Assembly: GCA_016703645.1 (NCBI GenBank)
Contig: JADJBR010000010.1
Coordinates: 372,001 to 436,000 of the forward strand
DNA from: Zoogloea sp.
GTDB taxonomy: Bacteria > Pseudomonadota > Gammaproteobacteria > Burkholderiales > Rhodocyclaceae
DNA: 64,000 nt
Direction: 5' to 3'
A program made the position numbers and the translations under genes. The notes beneath the pieces were generated by a model, which was not told where the DNA came from, searched no databases, and saw only the letters and a list, made by a program, of their open reading frames with translations. How positions within the stretch are numbered: the first letter of the stretch is position 1; every line of letters begins with the position of its first letter. Below are positions 17,242 to 26,025 of this stretch, piece by piece.

Positions 17242-18590
17242 TCCGCGCCGACCACTGGAACGAGGCCCAGGTCCGCGCCCGGGAGGACATTGGCGCCCAT
17301 GACCACACCGGTGGCCTCGGCGCCCCCATCCCCCGGGAGGGCATCCTCGAAAAAGCCATCGACGGCACACGCATCGACCCCGACGCCCGTGTCACCGTGC
17401 AGGATCTGGAGGTTCGCGGTGAGCTGAAGGTCAGCGCACGCACCCTGCTGGCCGAAATCGACAGCCTCATCGGCAGCGTCCGCACCATGCTCAATCGTAA
17501 CGGCGACACCGTCGAGGGCCGGCTCAACGTGATCGGCAACCTGGGCATCGGCACCGAACGCCCCGCCGGCTGCCGATTGCAGATGGGCAATCTCACCACT
17601 CTGGACTGCGGCTCGCGGGAGAATCCCTGGACCAACCTGGGGTGGAACGCTTATTACGATGGCAGCTGGAAGCGCCTCGACCCGGACAAGCCCGGTGCCA
17701 ACCTGCACATCAGCGGGGAGGGCGCGGGCCAGGAATTCCGCTTCCTGCGCATGGACCCGGACGGCAGCAATGCCCACAACATCGCCGTCATCGGCAGCAA
17801 GGTCTGCGCCATCAACGACGCCAACCTGGGCATCGGCACCGCAGCCCCCAATGCCCGGCTCGACGTGCGCGGCGCCATCCATGCGGGCGGCTCCGACATC
17901 TATTTCACCGAAACCACCCATCGCCATACCGGCTTTGGCAACACGCCGGGCTTTGCCGCCATCGAAAACGACGGCAGCACCTACAACGCGCTGATGATCC
18001 TCGGCCGCTCCACGGGAGCCCCCCTGGGGCGGGTCGTCAAGTTGTGGGACAACGTCTTCATCGCCGGCAACCTCGGTACCCACGGCTATTCGCCGCAACC
18101 CCTCACCGCCGGCTGGGGGGGTGGCATCCACACCTGGGACGTGGAGGCCGAGGGCACCATCTGGTCGAGACATGGCGTGCAGACGGGCAACCGTGACCTG
18201 GCCGAAAATTTCGACACCCGCGAGATCCTGGAGGCCGGCGACGTGGTCAGCCTCGATCCGGACGGGACGGGCATCGTGCGCTGCCGACAACGCGGTGACC
18301 CGCTGGTGCTGGGCGTCGTGTCCTCCGACCCCGGTCTGCTGCTCGGCGCCGATCCCGCCCGCCGAATACCACGCCCGGGCGAGTACCCCATTGCCCTGGT
18401 GGGGCGGGTACGCTGCAAGGTGAGCGGCGAAAACGGTGCCATCCGCAAGGGCGACCTGCTTTCCGCCGCCACCCCGCCCGGCCACGCCATGCGTGCCGGC
18501 GACGCCGCCCCCGGCACCACCATCGGCAAGGCCCTCGAAGACTTCGACGGCAGCACCGGCCTTATCGATGTATTCGTGTTCCTTCGCTGA
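17193..18590 (+). CDS. Tail fibre 2, paralogous N-terminus, different C-terminal module
   Basis: A 465-residue protein. Its first 60 residues align with those of fibre 1 (ADHWNEAQVRAR, AHDHTGG, IPREGI, AIDGTRIDPD), so both probably dock on the same site. Two LGIGT..P motifs (residues about 115 and 212) mark beta-helical shaft repeats. The C-terminal 130 residues (from DLAENFDTREILEAGDVVSL) are not an S74 domain but a beta module with RVRCKVSGENG and IRKGDLLSAA that I have seen as a recurring end of surface and fibre proteins; it may be another maturation or trimerisation domain. The start lies 49 bp inside fibre 1. Confidence 0.7.
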   Translation: MADRPEPYVKRAAGDVIRADHWNEAQVRAREDIGAHDHTGGLGAPIPREGILEKAIDGTRIDPDARVTVQDLEVRGELKVSARTLLAEIDSLIGSVRTMLNRNGDTVEGRLNVIGNLGIGTERPAGCRLQMGNLTTLDCGSRENPWTNLGWNAYYDGSWKRLDPDKPGANLHISGEGAGQEFRFLRMDPDGSNAHNIAVIGSKVCAINDANLGIGTAAPNARLDVRGAIHAGGSDIYFTETTHRHTGFGNTPGFAAIENDGSTYNALMILGRSTGAPLGRVVKLWDNVFIAGNLGTHGYSPQPLTAGWGGGIHTWDVEAEGTIWSRHGVQTGNRDLAENFDTREILEAGDVVSLDPDGTGIVRCRQRGDPLVLGVVSSDPGLLLGADPARRIPRPGEYPIALVGRVRCKVSGENGAIRKGDLLSAATPPGHAMRAGDAAPGTTIGKALEDFDGSTGLIDVFVFLR

Positions 18591-18620
18591 TCCACCCGAA
18601 AGCCCACCCGGAAACCTGCC

Positions 18621-18836
18621 ATGAAGCCCATGATCGAAACCCGCCTTGAGGAACTGCGCCGCGAATATGAAGCCGGCGCCGGCGTGATGAACGAACTTCA
18701 GAAAAAACAGGACGAGTTGCGCACGACCCTGATGCGCATCAGCGGCGCCATCCAGGTGCTGGAAGAATTGCTCGCCACCGAGGCCGCCGGGCAGGATGCC
18801 GCCGAAGCCGGCGGTCCGCGGCTCGTCGCCAACTGA
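18621..18836 (+). CDS. Small coiled-coil injection-system protein, 71 aa
   Basis: A short acidic, helical protein (RLEELRREYEAG, then ELQKKQDELRTTL) predicted to form a coiled coil, with an Ala/Gly tail. No family is recognised. It sits between the fibres and the last two operon genes and shares their strand. It might be a fibre chaperone or adaptor. Its coding character is supported by heptad spacing and by the tight operon. Confidence 0.55.
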   Translation: MKPMIETRLEELRREYEAGAGVMNELQKKQDELRTTLMRISGAIQVLEELLATEAAGQDAAEAGGPRLVAN

Positions 18837-18852
18837 ACCGGGGGCGCATGGC

Positions 18853-20165
18853 GTGGCCGAATCCGTCTCCCTGCGAGGCCCGGATGAGCAGCCCGCTGAC
18901 GGCCGGAACTGGAACGCCGGTGGCGACGGGCTGGCCCTGGCACTCTCCCTGCCGCCCAGGCGACGCCTGGGCTCCGCCCGACTGCTTGTAGGTGCCGCCG
19001 AAGGGGGCGAACGTCCCCTCGACGAACTCGAATTCCCGGCCTTGCCACCGACATCGGCCCCCATGCCGGCACGAGCGAAGCCCTCTGGCAGTGGGCCCGC
19101 GTCGACTGGAAAGCGCCCCGCGCGCTCATCGGCGTGCGGGTGGAGGCTTCCCCACCCGCGGTCGGCGCCCTCGTCCCACCCCGCCGGACGGGCGCGCGCC
19201 TACGCCTCTTAAGTAATGGTAGCTGGCTGCCCCTGGCGCCGCTGGACACCCTGCCCACCGGCACCGAGCAGAGTTTTCCCGCCCAATGCGCATCGGCCCT
19301 GATGGCCGAGATGCTGATCGAGGGCGACGCTGCCGAAAAGCGCACCGGCGTGCTCATCCCCGGCATGCTCAATGGCCGCCGGATCGGTCTGCGCTTCACC
19401 CGGCAGCCCTGCCAGCTCAGCGTGGCGATCGGCAATGAGCCCCCCTTCTTCAGCGCGGACGCCCCCTTGCCCGAAGCCGGACTGGTGGTGGCAGGGCTCG
19501 CCCGTGCCATCAACCGTTACCTGAGCGATCATCCGAGCGCTGCGGTTGTTCCACTGAACATCGCCACCGCCAACACGCACCCCCTGCGCATCATCGCCTT
19601 CGAGGCCGAACTTGAGGCACCGCCCCCGGCCGCCACGCCCGACGCGCCGCCCCCCGAGCCCACCGACCAGCCCCGTCCGGGAGAGCGTGCGCTACTGCCC
19701 CCCACCGACCGCATCCCCCGCGTGGCCCGTCTGTGCGACGCCGACCACGCGGCCGGGCTCCGCCTCGCACCTCTGCCACAGGGGGTGCGCCTGTCCAGCG
19801 TCCAACTGCAGCTACGCAATCCCGGCGACGAAGAGGCCCGGGGCACACTGAGTCTCCACGCCGACGAACACGGCTCCCCGGCCGGCACCGCCCTGGCCTC
19901 CTGGCCCATCGCCCTCCCGGCCGGCGACACCCCCCGGTGGGTCTGCAGCCGCCTGCCCGCCCCCCGGCCGCTGGCCGGCCAGCCCTGGTGGCTGGTATGC
20001 CGCGCCGAACACGGCAGCCTGCAGTGGTATGCTGACACCCATTGTCCGGATCTCATCGACGCAGCCTCCCATTGCCGCGGCAGCGGCCCCTGGTTGCCCC
20101 TGGACACGCCCGCCCCTGCCCCCTGGCTGCACCTCCAGGCCGGCGTACTCGACCCGGAAGACTGA
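18853..20165 (+). pseudogene. Late injection-system gene with apparent one-base frameshift
   Basis: Two frames together make one plausible protein. From a GTG at 18853 the first frame reads to ELEFP (about 19037). The continuation SEALWQWARVDWKAP and the rest lie in the -1 frame down to 20165. The 1,313-nt span is one base short of 438 codons; one extra C in the run at 19035-19037 would restore a 437-residue protein. The region is not a recognisable slippery heptamer, so a real mutation or a base-calling error is likelier than programmed frameshifting. The restored product is strand-rich with a Pro-rich linker (about 19615-19680) and no recognised family. A downstream GTG at 19134 could yield a shorter protein of 343 aa. 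Confidence 0.6.
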
Positions 20166-20169
20166 CCTC

Positions 20170-20946
20170 ATGCTTGGCCCCCTCGAACAGCTATTGCGCC
20201 CCGGCCTTGCTGCCGCCCTGCCCCCGGGTCAGGATCTGCAGACCGGCCCTGCCCCGGCCCCCGGCGGAACGGCCAGCCGCGTGGCCATCCATGCCCGACG
20301 TTTGGTCCAGGATGACCCGAACACCCCGGACGAGCGGCCAAGCCGCGATCCGGCCTTCCAGGGCTGGCAAGGCACCCTTGCCGCGACCCTGGAACATCCG
20401 CTGGACTTCATCCTGCCCGACGACGCCCCCGGAGATCTGACCGAGGTGCACTGCCCGCCCGGCCGTGTGCTCGCAGCCGGTGACGCCTACCTCCTCGACG
20501 GGCGCACCCTGCGCTTCTTCCGCGCCCCCCCTGGCCCGGTTCTGGCGCGCACCCGCGGCGCACCCTGCGCCGGCTACCAGGAGCGCAGAAACAGCAGAAT
20601 CGATCTGGAGCTGCAGGCCTGGGCGCGGGACATGAGCACCGCCGACGATCTCCTCGCCCGCGCCCTGGCGGCGGTATTGGCAACCGTCTCCGGGCTGGAC
20701 GTGATCGATCTCAGCAGCGCCCCGCCCCACCTCAGCCTGCGCCTGACCGCCCCCCGGGTGAGCCTTGCCGGCATCGAACGCAACCTTGATCCGGACAACC
20801 CCGAGCGGCTGCACTGCGTTGCCCATTGCCTGATCCGTGGCGAACTGGAAACCAGCCTGATCCTTGGGGCGCCCGATCCCCAGGGGCGCATCAGCGAAGT
20901 GGACGTGGCGCTGCACCTGCCATCCCGGCCGCCATCCGGCGGCTGA
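20170..20946 (+). CDS. Unrecognised last gene of the injection-system operon, 258 aa
   Basis: Starts at the ATG four bases after the preceding stop. The protein has an Ala/Pro-rich N-terminus, a strand-rich middle (YLLDGRTLRFF) and a segment YQERRNSRIDLELQAWARD followed by helix and strands ending ISEVDVALHL. No family is recognised and no signal peptide is present. Co-transcription with the fibres and the terminator just after it show it is the end of the operon. Confidence 0.6.
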   Translation: MLGPLEQLLRPGLAAALPPGQDLQTGPAPAPGGTASRVAIHARRLVQDDPNTPDERPSRDPAFQGWQGTLAATLEHPLDFILPDDAPGDLTEVHCPPGRVLAAGDAYLLDGRTLRFFRAPPGPVLARTRGAPCAGYQERRNSRIDLELQAWARDMSTADDLLARALAAVLATVSGLDVIDLSSAPPHLSLRLTAPRVSLAGIERNLDPDNPERLHCVAHCLIRGELETSLILGAPDPQGRISEVDVALHLPSRPPSGG

Positions 20947-20970
20947 GCGCCCCGCCGCCCGAAAAGCAAA

Positions 20971-21011
20971 CGGCGGATGTTGCGAATCAGATCGCAACAT
21001 CCGCCGTCTTC
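20971..21011. terminator. Strong hairpin between convergent units
   Basis: A perfect 15-bp inverted repeat (20971-20985 and 20992-21006) with a 6-nt loop lies 24 bp after the injection-system operon and 31 bp before the wecB stop on the other strand. A short T-containing tail (TCTTC) follows on the + strand; reading leftwards, the - strand has TTTGCTTTTC. It probably works in both directions. Confidence 0.8.
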
Positions 21012-21041
21012 AATCCCCCCGCAGCCCGTGCGGGATGATCG

Positions 21042-22148
21042 TCAGGCCAGCAGGCGGTCCAGGTCGGCCACGATGCGCTCGGCGGCCTTGCCGTCCCAGA
21101 GGGTGGGGCGGCGCCCCTGCTTGCCCTGACCGGCCAACACCTTGGCGGCCTCCTCAAGGATGCGGGCGGGATCGGTCCCCACCAGCACGTTGCTGCCTTC
21201 ATCGATGGTCACCGGGCGCTCGGTGTTCTCACGCAGGGTCAGGCAGGGAACACCGAGGGCGGTGGTCTCCTCCTGCAGGCCGCCGCTGTCGGTCATGATC
21301 AGCGCCGCATCCTTCCACAGGTTGAGGAACTCCATGTAGGACTGGGGCTTGGTCAACACCACGTTGGGGCCCAGATCAAGACCGAACTTTTCGAGGTTGC
21401 CCCGGGTGCGCGGATGCACCGGGAAGATCAGCGGCAAGTCGGCGGCGATCTGCTTGAGAGCGCCGGCAATACCGCGCAGATTGGCTTCATCGTCCACGTT
21501 GGAGGGGCGATGCAGGGTGACCACGCCATACTTGGGGTACTGGGCCTTGATGGCCTGCGTCTCCATGCCGGCCTTGTCGGACGCGTCGAGTTTGTCGCGC
21601 TGGAACAGCAGGTTGTCCACCATCACGTGTCCCACGTGAAAGACCACGTCCTGGCCCTTGCCTTCACGCAGCAGGTTATCCACGCCCGCCGGCTCGGTAC
21701 AGAAGAACCAGTCGGAAATGCTGTCGGTGACGAGGCGGTTGATCTCCTCGGGCATGCGCATGTCGCCGCTGCGCAGGCCGGCTTCCACGTGGGCCACCGG
21801 AATGTCGAGCTTCTTGGCGTCGATGGAGCAGGCCAGGGTGGAATTCACATCGCCGACCACCAGCACACAGTCGGGGCGGGCCTTCTGGCAGATCTCCTCG
21901 AAGGCCACCATGATCTTGGCGGTCTGGGTGGCGTGGCTGCCGCCACCGGCTTCCAGGTGGTAATCAGGCTTGGGAATGCCCAGTTCATCGAAGAAGACAT
22001 CGCTCATTTCCCGGTCGTAGTGCTGGCCGGTATGGATGATGCGAAAGTCGAATCGATCGGCCCGCGCCTGCAGGGCTCGCACGATCGGCGCGATCTTCAT
22101 GAAATTGGGACGCGCGCCGGCGACGAGGTAGATGAGGGAACGGGACAT
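21042..22148 (-). CDS. wecB: UDP-N-acetylglucosamine 2-epimerase (non-hydrolysing)
   Basis: Converts UDP-GlcNAc to UDP-ManNAc for enterobacterial-common-antigen-like or O-antigen sugars. The 368-residue protein has the family's N-terminal GARPNFMKIAPIVRAL, IHTGQHYD near residue 40, GDVNSTLACS, and the C-terminal nucleotide site around LMTDSGGLQEE and CLTLRENTERP. I start it at the ATG with GGAG eight bases upstream rather than the GTG four codons earlier. It is 229 bp downstream of rmlC on the same strand and has its own candidate promoter, so it may be expressed separately from rmlBDAC. Confidence 0.95.
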   Translation of the reverse strand: MSRSLIYLVAGARPNFMKIAPIVRALQARADRFDFRIIHTGQHYDREMSDVFFDELGIPKPDYHLEAGGGSHATQTAKIMVAFEEICQKARPDCVLVVGDVNSTLACSIDAKKLDIPVAHVEAGLRSGDMRMPEEINRLVTDSISDWFFCTEPAGVDNLLREGKGQDVVFHVGHVMVDNLLFQRDKLDASDKAGMETQAIKAQYPKYGVVTLHRPSNVDDEANLRGIAGALKQIAADLPLIFPVHPRTRGNLEKFGLDLGPNVVLTKPQSYMEFLNLWKDAALIMTDSGGLQEETTALGVPCLTLRENTERPVTIDEGSNVLVGTDPARILEEAAKVLAGQGKQGRRPTLWDGKAAERIVADLDRLLA

Positions 22149-22180
22149 GCAGAACTCCACGGGTGGAATGTCAGGCGCGC

Positions 22181-22210
22181 ATTATTGCGCGGAGGATGCA
22201 GGGCTCACAA
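22181..22210 (-). promoter_or_regulatory. Candidate promoter for wecB
   Basis: On the - strand TTGTGA (22205-22210) and AATAAT (22181-22186) are separated by 18 bp and lie about 32 nt before the wecB ATG. Four of six -35 bases and five of six -10 bases match consensus. Confidence 0.45.
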
Positions 22211-22377
22211 AGAAATAATTGTCAGACGCATGCCAATGGCAGTGCCCCGAGCCCGTGAAGAAATCGTGGCGAGCGGATGGGGTTCGCTTTCCGAAGCACC
22301 ACCGGACCGGGCCCACGGTGCCGCGTCAATAGGGTGAAGGGTGAACGAGGGCGCAAAGCCGATTTGCTGACGCTCAA

Positions 22378-22923
22378 TCAGGGAAAGGTCTCGCATTCTC
22401 CCAAGGGCTTGCCAGCCACATCCTTGGCCGACAGCAGGGGGGCGCCGTCGAGGGGCCAGACCACGCCCACATCGGGGTCGTTCCAGGCCAGACTGCGCTC
22501 GTGCTCGGGCGCGTAGTAGTCGGTGGTCTTGTACAGGAAATCGGCGCTGTCGCTGGTCACCAGGAAACCATGCGCAAAGCCCGGCGGAATCCAGAACTGG
22601 CGGTTGTTCTCCTCGCTCAGGGTCACGCCCACCCACTGGCCGAAGGTCGGTGAGCTGCGGCGAAGGTCCACGGCCACATCGAAGACGCTGCCGCGCACCA
22701 CCCGTACCAGCTTTCCCTGGGCCTGCTGGATCTGATAGTGCAGGCCACGCAGCACCCCCTTGGCGGAGCGGGAGTGATTGTCCTGCACGAAATCCACGTT
22801 CAGCCCGGTGGCCTCCTGAAAGCGCCGGGCGTTAAAGCTCTCCATGAAGAAACCCCGGGCGTCACCGAAGACCTTGGGCTCGAGGATCAGCAGGTCGGGG
22901 ATGGCGGTTTCTATCACCTTCAT
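22378..22923 (-). CDS. rmlC: dTDP-4-dehydrorhamnose 3,5-epimerase
   Basis: Third step of dTDP-L-rhamnose synthesis, epimerising C3 and C5 of dTDP-4-keto-6-deoxyglucose. The 181-residue cupin shows FVQDNHSRSAKGVLRGLHYQ (base histidine and substrate arginines), FDVAVDLRRSSPTFG and WIPPGFAHGFLV. Length is normal. The ATG overlaps the rmlA stop by one base and has AAGG upstream inside rmlA, so translation is coupled. Confidence 0.97.
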   Translation of the reverse strand: MKVIETAIPDLLILEPKVFGDARGFFMESFNARRFQEATGLNVDFVQDNHSRSAKGVLRGLHYQIQQAQGKLVRVVRGSVFDVAVDLRRSSPTFGQWVGVTLSEENNRQFWIPPGFAHGFLVTSDSADFLYKTTDYYAPEHERSLAWNDPDVGVVWPLDGAPLLSAKDVAGKPLGECETFP

Positions 22924-23807
22924 CAGAACACCTTTTCCTGGAGGATGCGCAGCAGGTACTGACCGTAGCCGTTCTTGGCCAGGGGTGCCGCCAGTTTTTG
23001 TAGCTGTTCGGCGTCGATCCAGCCGGCGCGCCAGGCGATTTCCTCGGGGCAGGCGATCTTGAGGCCCTGGCGCTTCTCGATGGTCTGGATGAACAGGCCG
23101 GCTTCGAGGAGGCTTTCGTGGGTGCCGGTGTCGAGCCAGGCATGGCCGCGGCCCATCACCTGCACGTCCAGTGCGCCCCATTCGAGGTATTGGCGATTGA
23201 CGTCGGTGATCTCCAGCTCGCCCCGGGGGCCGGGCTTGAGGTCGCGGGCAATGTCCACCACCCGGTTGTCGTAGAAGTACAGGCCGGTCACGGCGTAGCG
23301 GCTCTTCGGGGCCTTGGGCTTCTCTTCGAGGCTGATGGCCCGGCCGGCGGCGTCGAATTCGACCACGCCGTAGCGCTCGGGGTCATGCACCGGGTAGGCG
23401 AAGACGGTGGCGCCGTCGGTCTGCTTGGTGGCCTCCCGCAGGCCGCTGGCGAAGTCGTGGCCGTAGAAGAGGTTGTCCCCCAGCACCAGCGCGCTCGGGC
23501 CGCTGCCGACAAAGTCGGCGCCGATCACGAAGGCCTGGGCGAGACCGTCGGGGCTGGGCTGCACGGCGTATTGCAGGTTGAGGCCCCACTGGGCGCCGTC
23601 GCCGAGCAGTTGCTGGAAGCGCGGGGTGTCCTGGGGGGTGGAGATGATGAGGATGTCGCGGATGCCCGCCAGCATGAGGGTGCTGAGGGGGTAGTAGATC
23701 ATCGGCTTGTCGTACACCGGGATGAGCTGCTTGGAGACGGCCAGGGTGGCCGGATGCAGCCGGGTGCCGGAGCCGCCGGCGAGGATGATGCCTTTGCGTT
23801 GGGTCAT
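22923..23807 (-). CDS. rmlA: Glucose-1-phosphate thymidylyltransferase
   Basis: First step of the rhamnose pathway: dTTP + glucose-1-phosphate to dTDP-glucose. The 294-residue protein carries the nucleotide-binding [11 protein letters not shown] loop, the [17 protein letters not shown] segment, [12 protein letters not shown] and the [10 protein letters not shown] and [10 protein letters not shown] motifs of RmlA. I place the start at [12 protein letters not shown]; an in-frame ATG 12 bp upstream directly abuts the rmlD stop and is also possible. It sits in the order rmlB-rmlD-rmlA-rmlC. Confidence 0.97.
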   Translation of the reverse strand: MTQRKGIILAGGSGTRLHPATLAVSKQLIPVYDKPMIYYPLSTLMLAGIRDILIISTPQDTPRFQQLLGDGAQWGLNLQYAVQPSPDGLAQAFVIGADFVGSGPSALVLGDNLFYGHDFASGLREATKQTDGATVFAYPVHDPERYGVVEFDAAGRAISLEEKPKAPKSRYAVTGLYFYDNRVVDIARDLKPGPRGELEITDVNRQYLEWGALDVQVMGRGHAWLDTGTHESLLEAGLFIQTIEKRQGLKIACPEEIAWRAGWIDAEQLQKLAAPLAKNGYGQYLLRILQEKVF

Positions 23808-23819
23808 GGGGAGATCCAT

Positions 23820-24713
23820 TTACAGAATTTCGGTGAGCATGCGGTCAACACCCTGCTGCCAGGCCGGCAGACTGAGCCCGAAGGCCTGCCGGAGCTTGCG
23901 GGTGTCGAGCCGGGAGTTGGCCGGGCGGGCCGCGGGCGTCGGGAAGGCGCTGGTGGGCACCGGGAGGATGGCCTCCGGGGCGACCTTGACGGGCCGGCCT
24001 TGGGTGCGGGCGAACTCGATGACGTGACGGGCGTAGTCGTACCAGGTGGTTTCACCGCCCGCCACCAGGTGGTAGGTGCCGGCCAGGGCGGCGTCGGCCA
24101 GGGCCATGCGGGCCGCGTGGGCGGTGACGTCGGCCAGCAGGTCGGCGCCGGTGGGGGCGCCGTGCTGGTCGTTGATGATGGTCAGCCGGTCGCGCTCGGC
24201 GGCGAGCTTGAGCATGGTCTTGGCGAAGTTGCCGCCGCGGGCCGCATACACCCAACTGGTGCGGAAGATGAGGTGGCGGGCGCCGCTCCGGCGGATGAGG
24301 TCTTCGCCTTCGAGCTTGGTGCGGCCATACACGGACAGGGGGCCGGTGGGGGCCGCTTCGTCCCGGGGCGTTTCACCACTGCCATCGAAGACGTAGTCGG
24401 TGGAGTAATGCACCAGCAGGGCACCCAGGGCGGCGGCTTCACGGGCGAGGACGCCGGGGGCCAGGGCGTTGAGGGCGCGGGCGAAGTCGGGCTCGCTCTC
24501 GGCCTTGTCCACGGCGGTGTGGGCGGCGGCATTGACGATGAGGTCGGGGGCCACGGTGCGCACGGTGGCGGCGAGGCTTTCCGGGTCGGCAAAGTTGCCG
24601 GAGAGGCCCGGGGCGCCGTCGTGATCAAGGGCAATGAGCTCGCCCAGGGGGGCGAGGCTGCGCTGCAGCTCCCAGCCCACTTGGCCGTTCTTGCCGAAGA
24701 GGAGGATCTTCAT
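23820..24713 (-). CDS. rmlD: dTDP-4-dehydrorhamnose reductase
   Basis: Last step of dTDP-L-rhamnose synthesis, NAD(P)H reduction of the 4-keto group. The 297-residue extended SDR has LLFGKNGQVGWELQ (cofactor loop), NAAAHTAVDKAE, the catalytic STDYVF and YGRTKLEGE (Tyr and Lys), and RTSWVY. It starts 12 bp after the rmlB stop. The longer upstream reading frame belongs to the rmlB region and is not part of the protein. Confidence 0.97.
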   Translation of the reverse strand: MKILLFGKNGQVGWELQRSLAPLGELIALDHDGAPGLSGNFADPESLAATVRTVAPDLIVNAAAHTAVDKAESEPDFARALNALAPGVLAREAAALGALLVHYSTDYVFDGSGETPRDEAAPTGPLSVYGRTKLEGEDLIRRSGARHLIFRTSWVYAARGGNFAKTMLKLAAERDRLTIINDQHGAPTGADLLADVTAHAARMALADAALAGTYHLVAGGETTWYDYARHVIEFARTQGRPVKVAPEAILPVPTSAFPTPAARPANSRLDTRKLRQAFGLSLPAWQQGVDRMLTEIL

Positions 24714-24724
24714 GGAGGGCGTCC

Positions 24725-25786
24725 TTACTCGCGACCGGCGTAGTTCTTCTCGACCCAGTCCCGGTAGGCGCCGCTCTGCACATGGGCCACCCAGTCCTGG
24801 TTGGCCAGGTACCACTCGACGGTCTTGCGGATGCCGGTATCGAAGGTCTCGGCGGGGCGCCAGCCCAGTTCGCGCTCGATCTTGCGGGCGTCGATGGCGT
24901 AGCGGCGGTCGTGGCCGGGGCGGTCGGTGACGTAGGTGATGAGGCGGCGGTAGCTGCCGGCCGGATCGGGCTTGAGTTCGTCGAGGAGCGCACACAGGGT
25001 GTTCACGATCTCGATGTTGGGCTTCTCGTTCCAGCCGCCCACGTTGTAGACCTCGCCCGGGGTGCCGTTGGCCAGAATGGCGCGGATGGCCGAGCAGTGG
25101 TCGGTGACGAAGAGCCAGTCGCGGATCTGCATGCCATCGCCGTACACCGGCAGGGGCTTGCCGGCCAGGGCGTTGGCGATCATCAGGGGGATGAGCTTCT
25201 CGGGGAAGTGATAGGGGCCGTAGTTGTTGGAGCAGTTGCTGGTGGTCACCGGCAGCCCGTAGGTGTGATGCCAGGCACGCACCAGGTGGTCGGAGGCGGC
25301 CTTGCTGGCGGAGTAGGGGCTGTTGGGTTCGTAGGTCTTGGTTTCCGTGAAGGCCGGGTCGGTCGGCCCCAGGGAGCCGTACACTTCGTCGGTGCTCACG
25401 TGGTGGAAGCGGAAGCCCGCCCTGGCTTCACCCTCCAGGCTCATCCAGTGGCCGCGGGCGGCTTCGAGCAGGGTGAAGGTGCCATTCACATTGGTGCGCA
25501 CAAAATCACCCGGGCCGTGGATGCTGCGATCCACGTGGCTCTCGGCGGCAAAATGGACGATGGCGCGGGGCTGGTGCTCGGCAAACAGGCGGTCGATCAA
25601 GGCCCGGTCACAGATGTCGCCCTGCACGAAGACGTGCCGCGGGTCGCCCTTCAGGGAGGCCAGGTTTTCCAGGTTGCCCGCGTAGGTCAGGGCATCCAGA
25701 TTGACAACGGGTTCATCACTGGTTCGCAGCCAGTCGAGAACAAAATTTGCACCGATGAAGCCGGCACCGCCGGTTACAAGAATCAT
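24725..25786 (-). CDS. rmlB: dTDP-glucose 4,6-dehydratase
   Basis: Second step of the rhamnose pathway. The 353-residue extended SDR has the NAD loop [31 protein letters not shown] with the catalytic Thr-Asp-Glu, and [13 protein letters not shown] with Tyr and Lys, then [15 protein letters not shown]. It is first in the - strand operon rmlBDAC and lies divergent from a diguanylate cyclase gene across 239 bp. Confidence 0.98.
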   Translation of the reverse strand: MILVTGGAGFIGANFVLDWLRTSDEPVVNLDALTYAGNLENLASLKGDPRHVFVQGDICDRALIDRLFAEHQPRAIVHFAAESHVDRSIHGPGDFVRTNVNGTFTLLEAARGHWMSLEGEARAGFRFHHVSTDEVYGSLGPTDPAFTETKTYEPNSPYSASKAASDHLVRAWHHTYGLPVTTSNCSNNYGPYHFPEKLIPLMIANALAGKPLPVYGDGMQIRDWLFVTDHCSAIRAILANGTPGEVYNVGGWNEKPNIEIVNTLCALLDELKPDPAGSYRRLITYVTDRPGHDRRYAIDARKIERELGWRPAETFDTGIRKTVEWYLANQDWVAHVQSGAYRDWVEKNYAGRE

Positions 25787-26025
25787 GGGAGGTCCTCAGG
25801 GTTTCACGGAGATGCGCCACCCGGAGGCGACGCCGGAAGCGGCCGGACTCGAACCGGGGCGCCTCCGGAAAGCGCGCCGATTATGACACCGCTGGATGAT
25901 GAAGTCTGCGCACTGCGCCACCATCCGATGCAAGGGTCAAACTGCCGGCCCGGCTGCCGTTAAGCCAGTAGAAGGCCGGCCTCACCACTCGGAAGGGGCG
26001 CCGGCACACGGGAGACGGCAGGACC
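25787..26025. other. Divergent intergenic region, rmlB / diguanylate cyclase
   Basis: 239 bp with no gene. On the - strand CATAAT (25880-25885) is a candidate -10 for rmlB; its -35 is poor. A palindromic CCGG-ACTCGAA-CCGG (25843-25857) looks like a tRNA T-arm but no tRNA fits around it. No clear promoter for the cyclase gene was found. Confidence 0.35.

Noticed and set aside
19020-19060. Programmed -1 frameshift in the late injection-system gene
   Set aside because: No X-XXY-YYZ slippery heptamer and no clear stimulatory hairpin; the length deficit fits a one-base loss.
16845-19064. Long open frame antisense to the fibre genes (about 739 codons, - strand)
   Set aside because: Same reason; the + strand products carry family motifs and ribosome sites.
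3496-20946. Ordinary prophage
   Set aside because: No head, packaging, lysis, repressor or integrase genes and no att-like flanking repeats were seen; flanks are normal chromosome.
23118-24743. Long + strand frame under rmlA/rmlD
   Set aside because: Antisense to two genes of certain identity.
25843-25857. CCGG-ACTCGAA-CCGG, resembling a tRNA T-arm on the - strand
   Set aside because: No D-arm, anticodon arm or acceptor stem fits within 80 bases on either side; treated as a chance palindrome in the divergent region.
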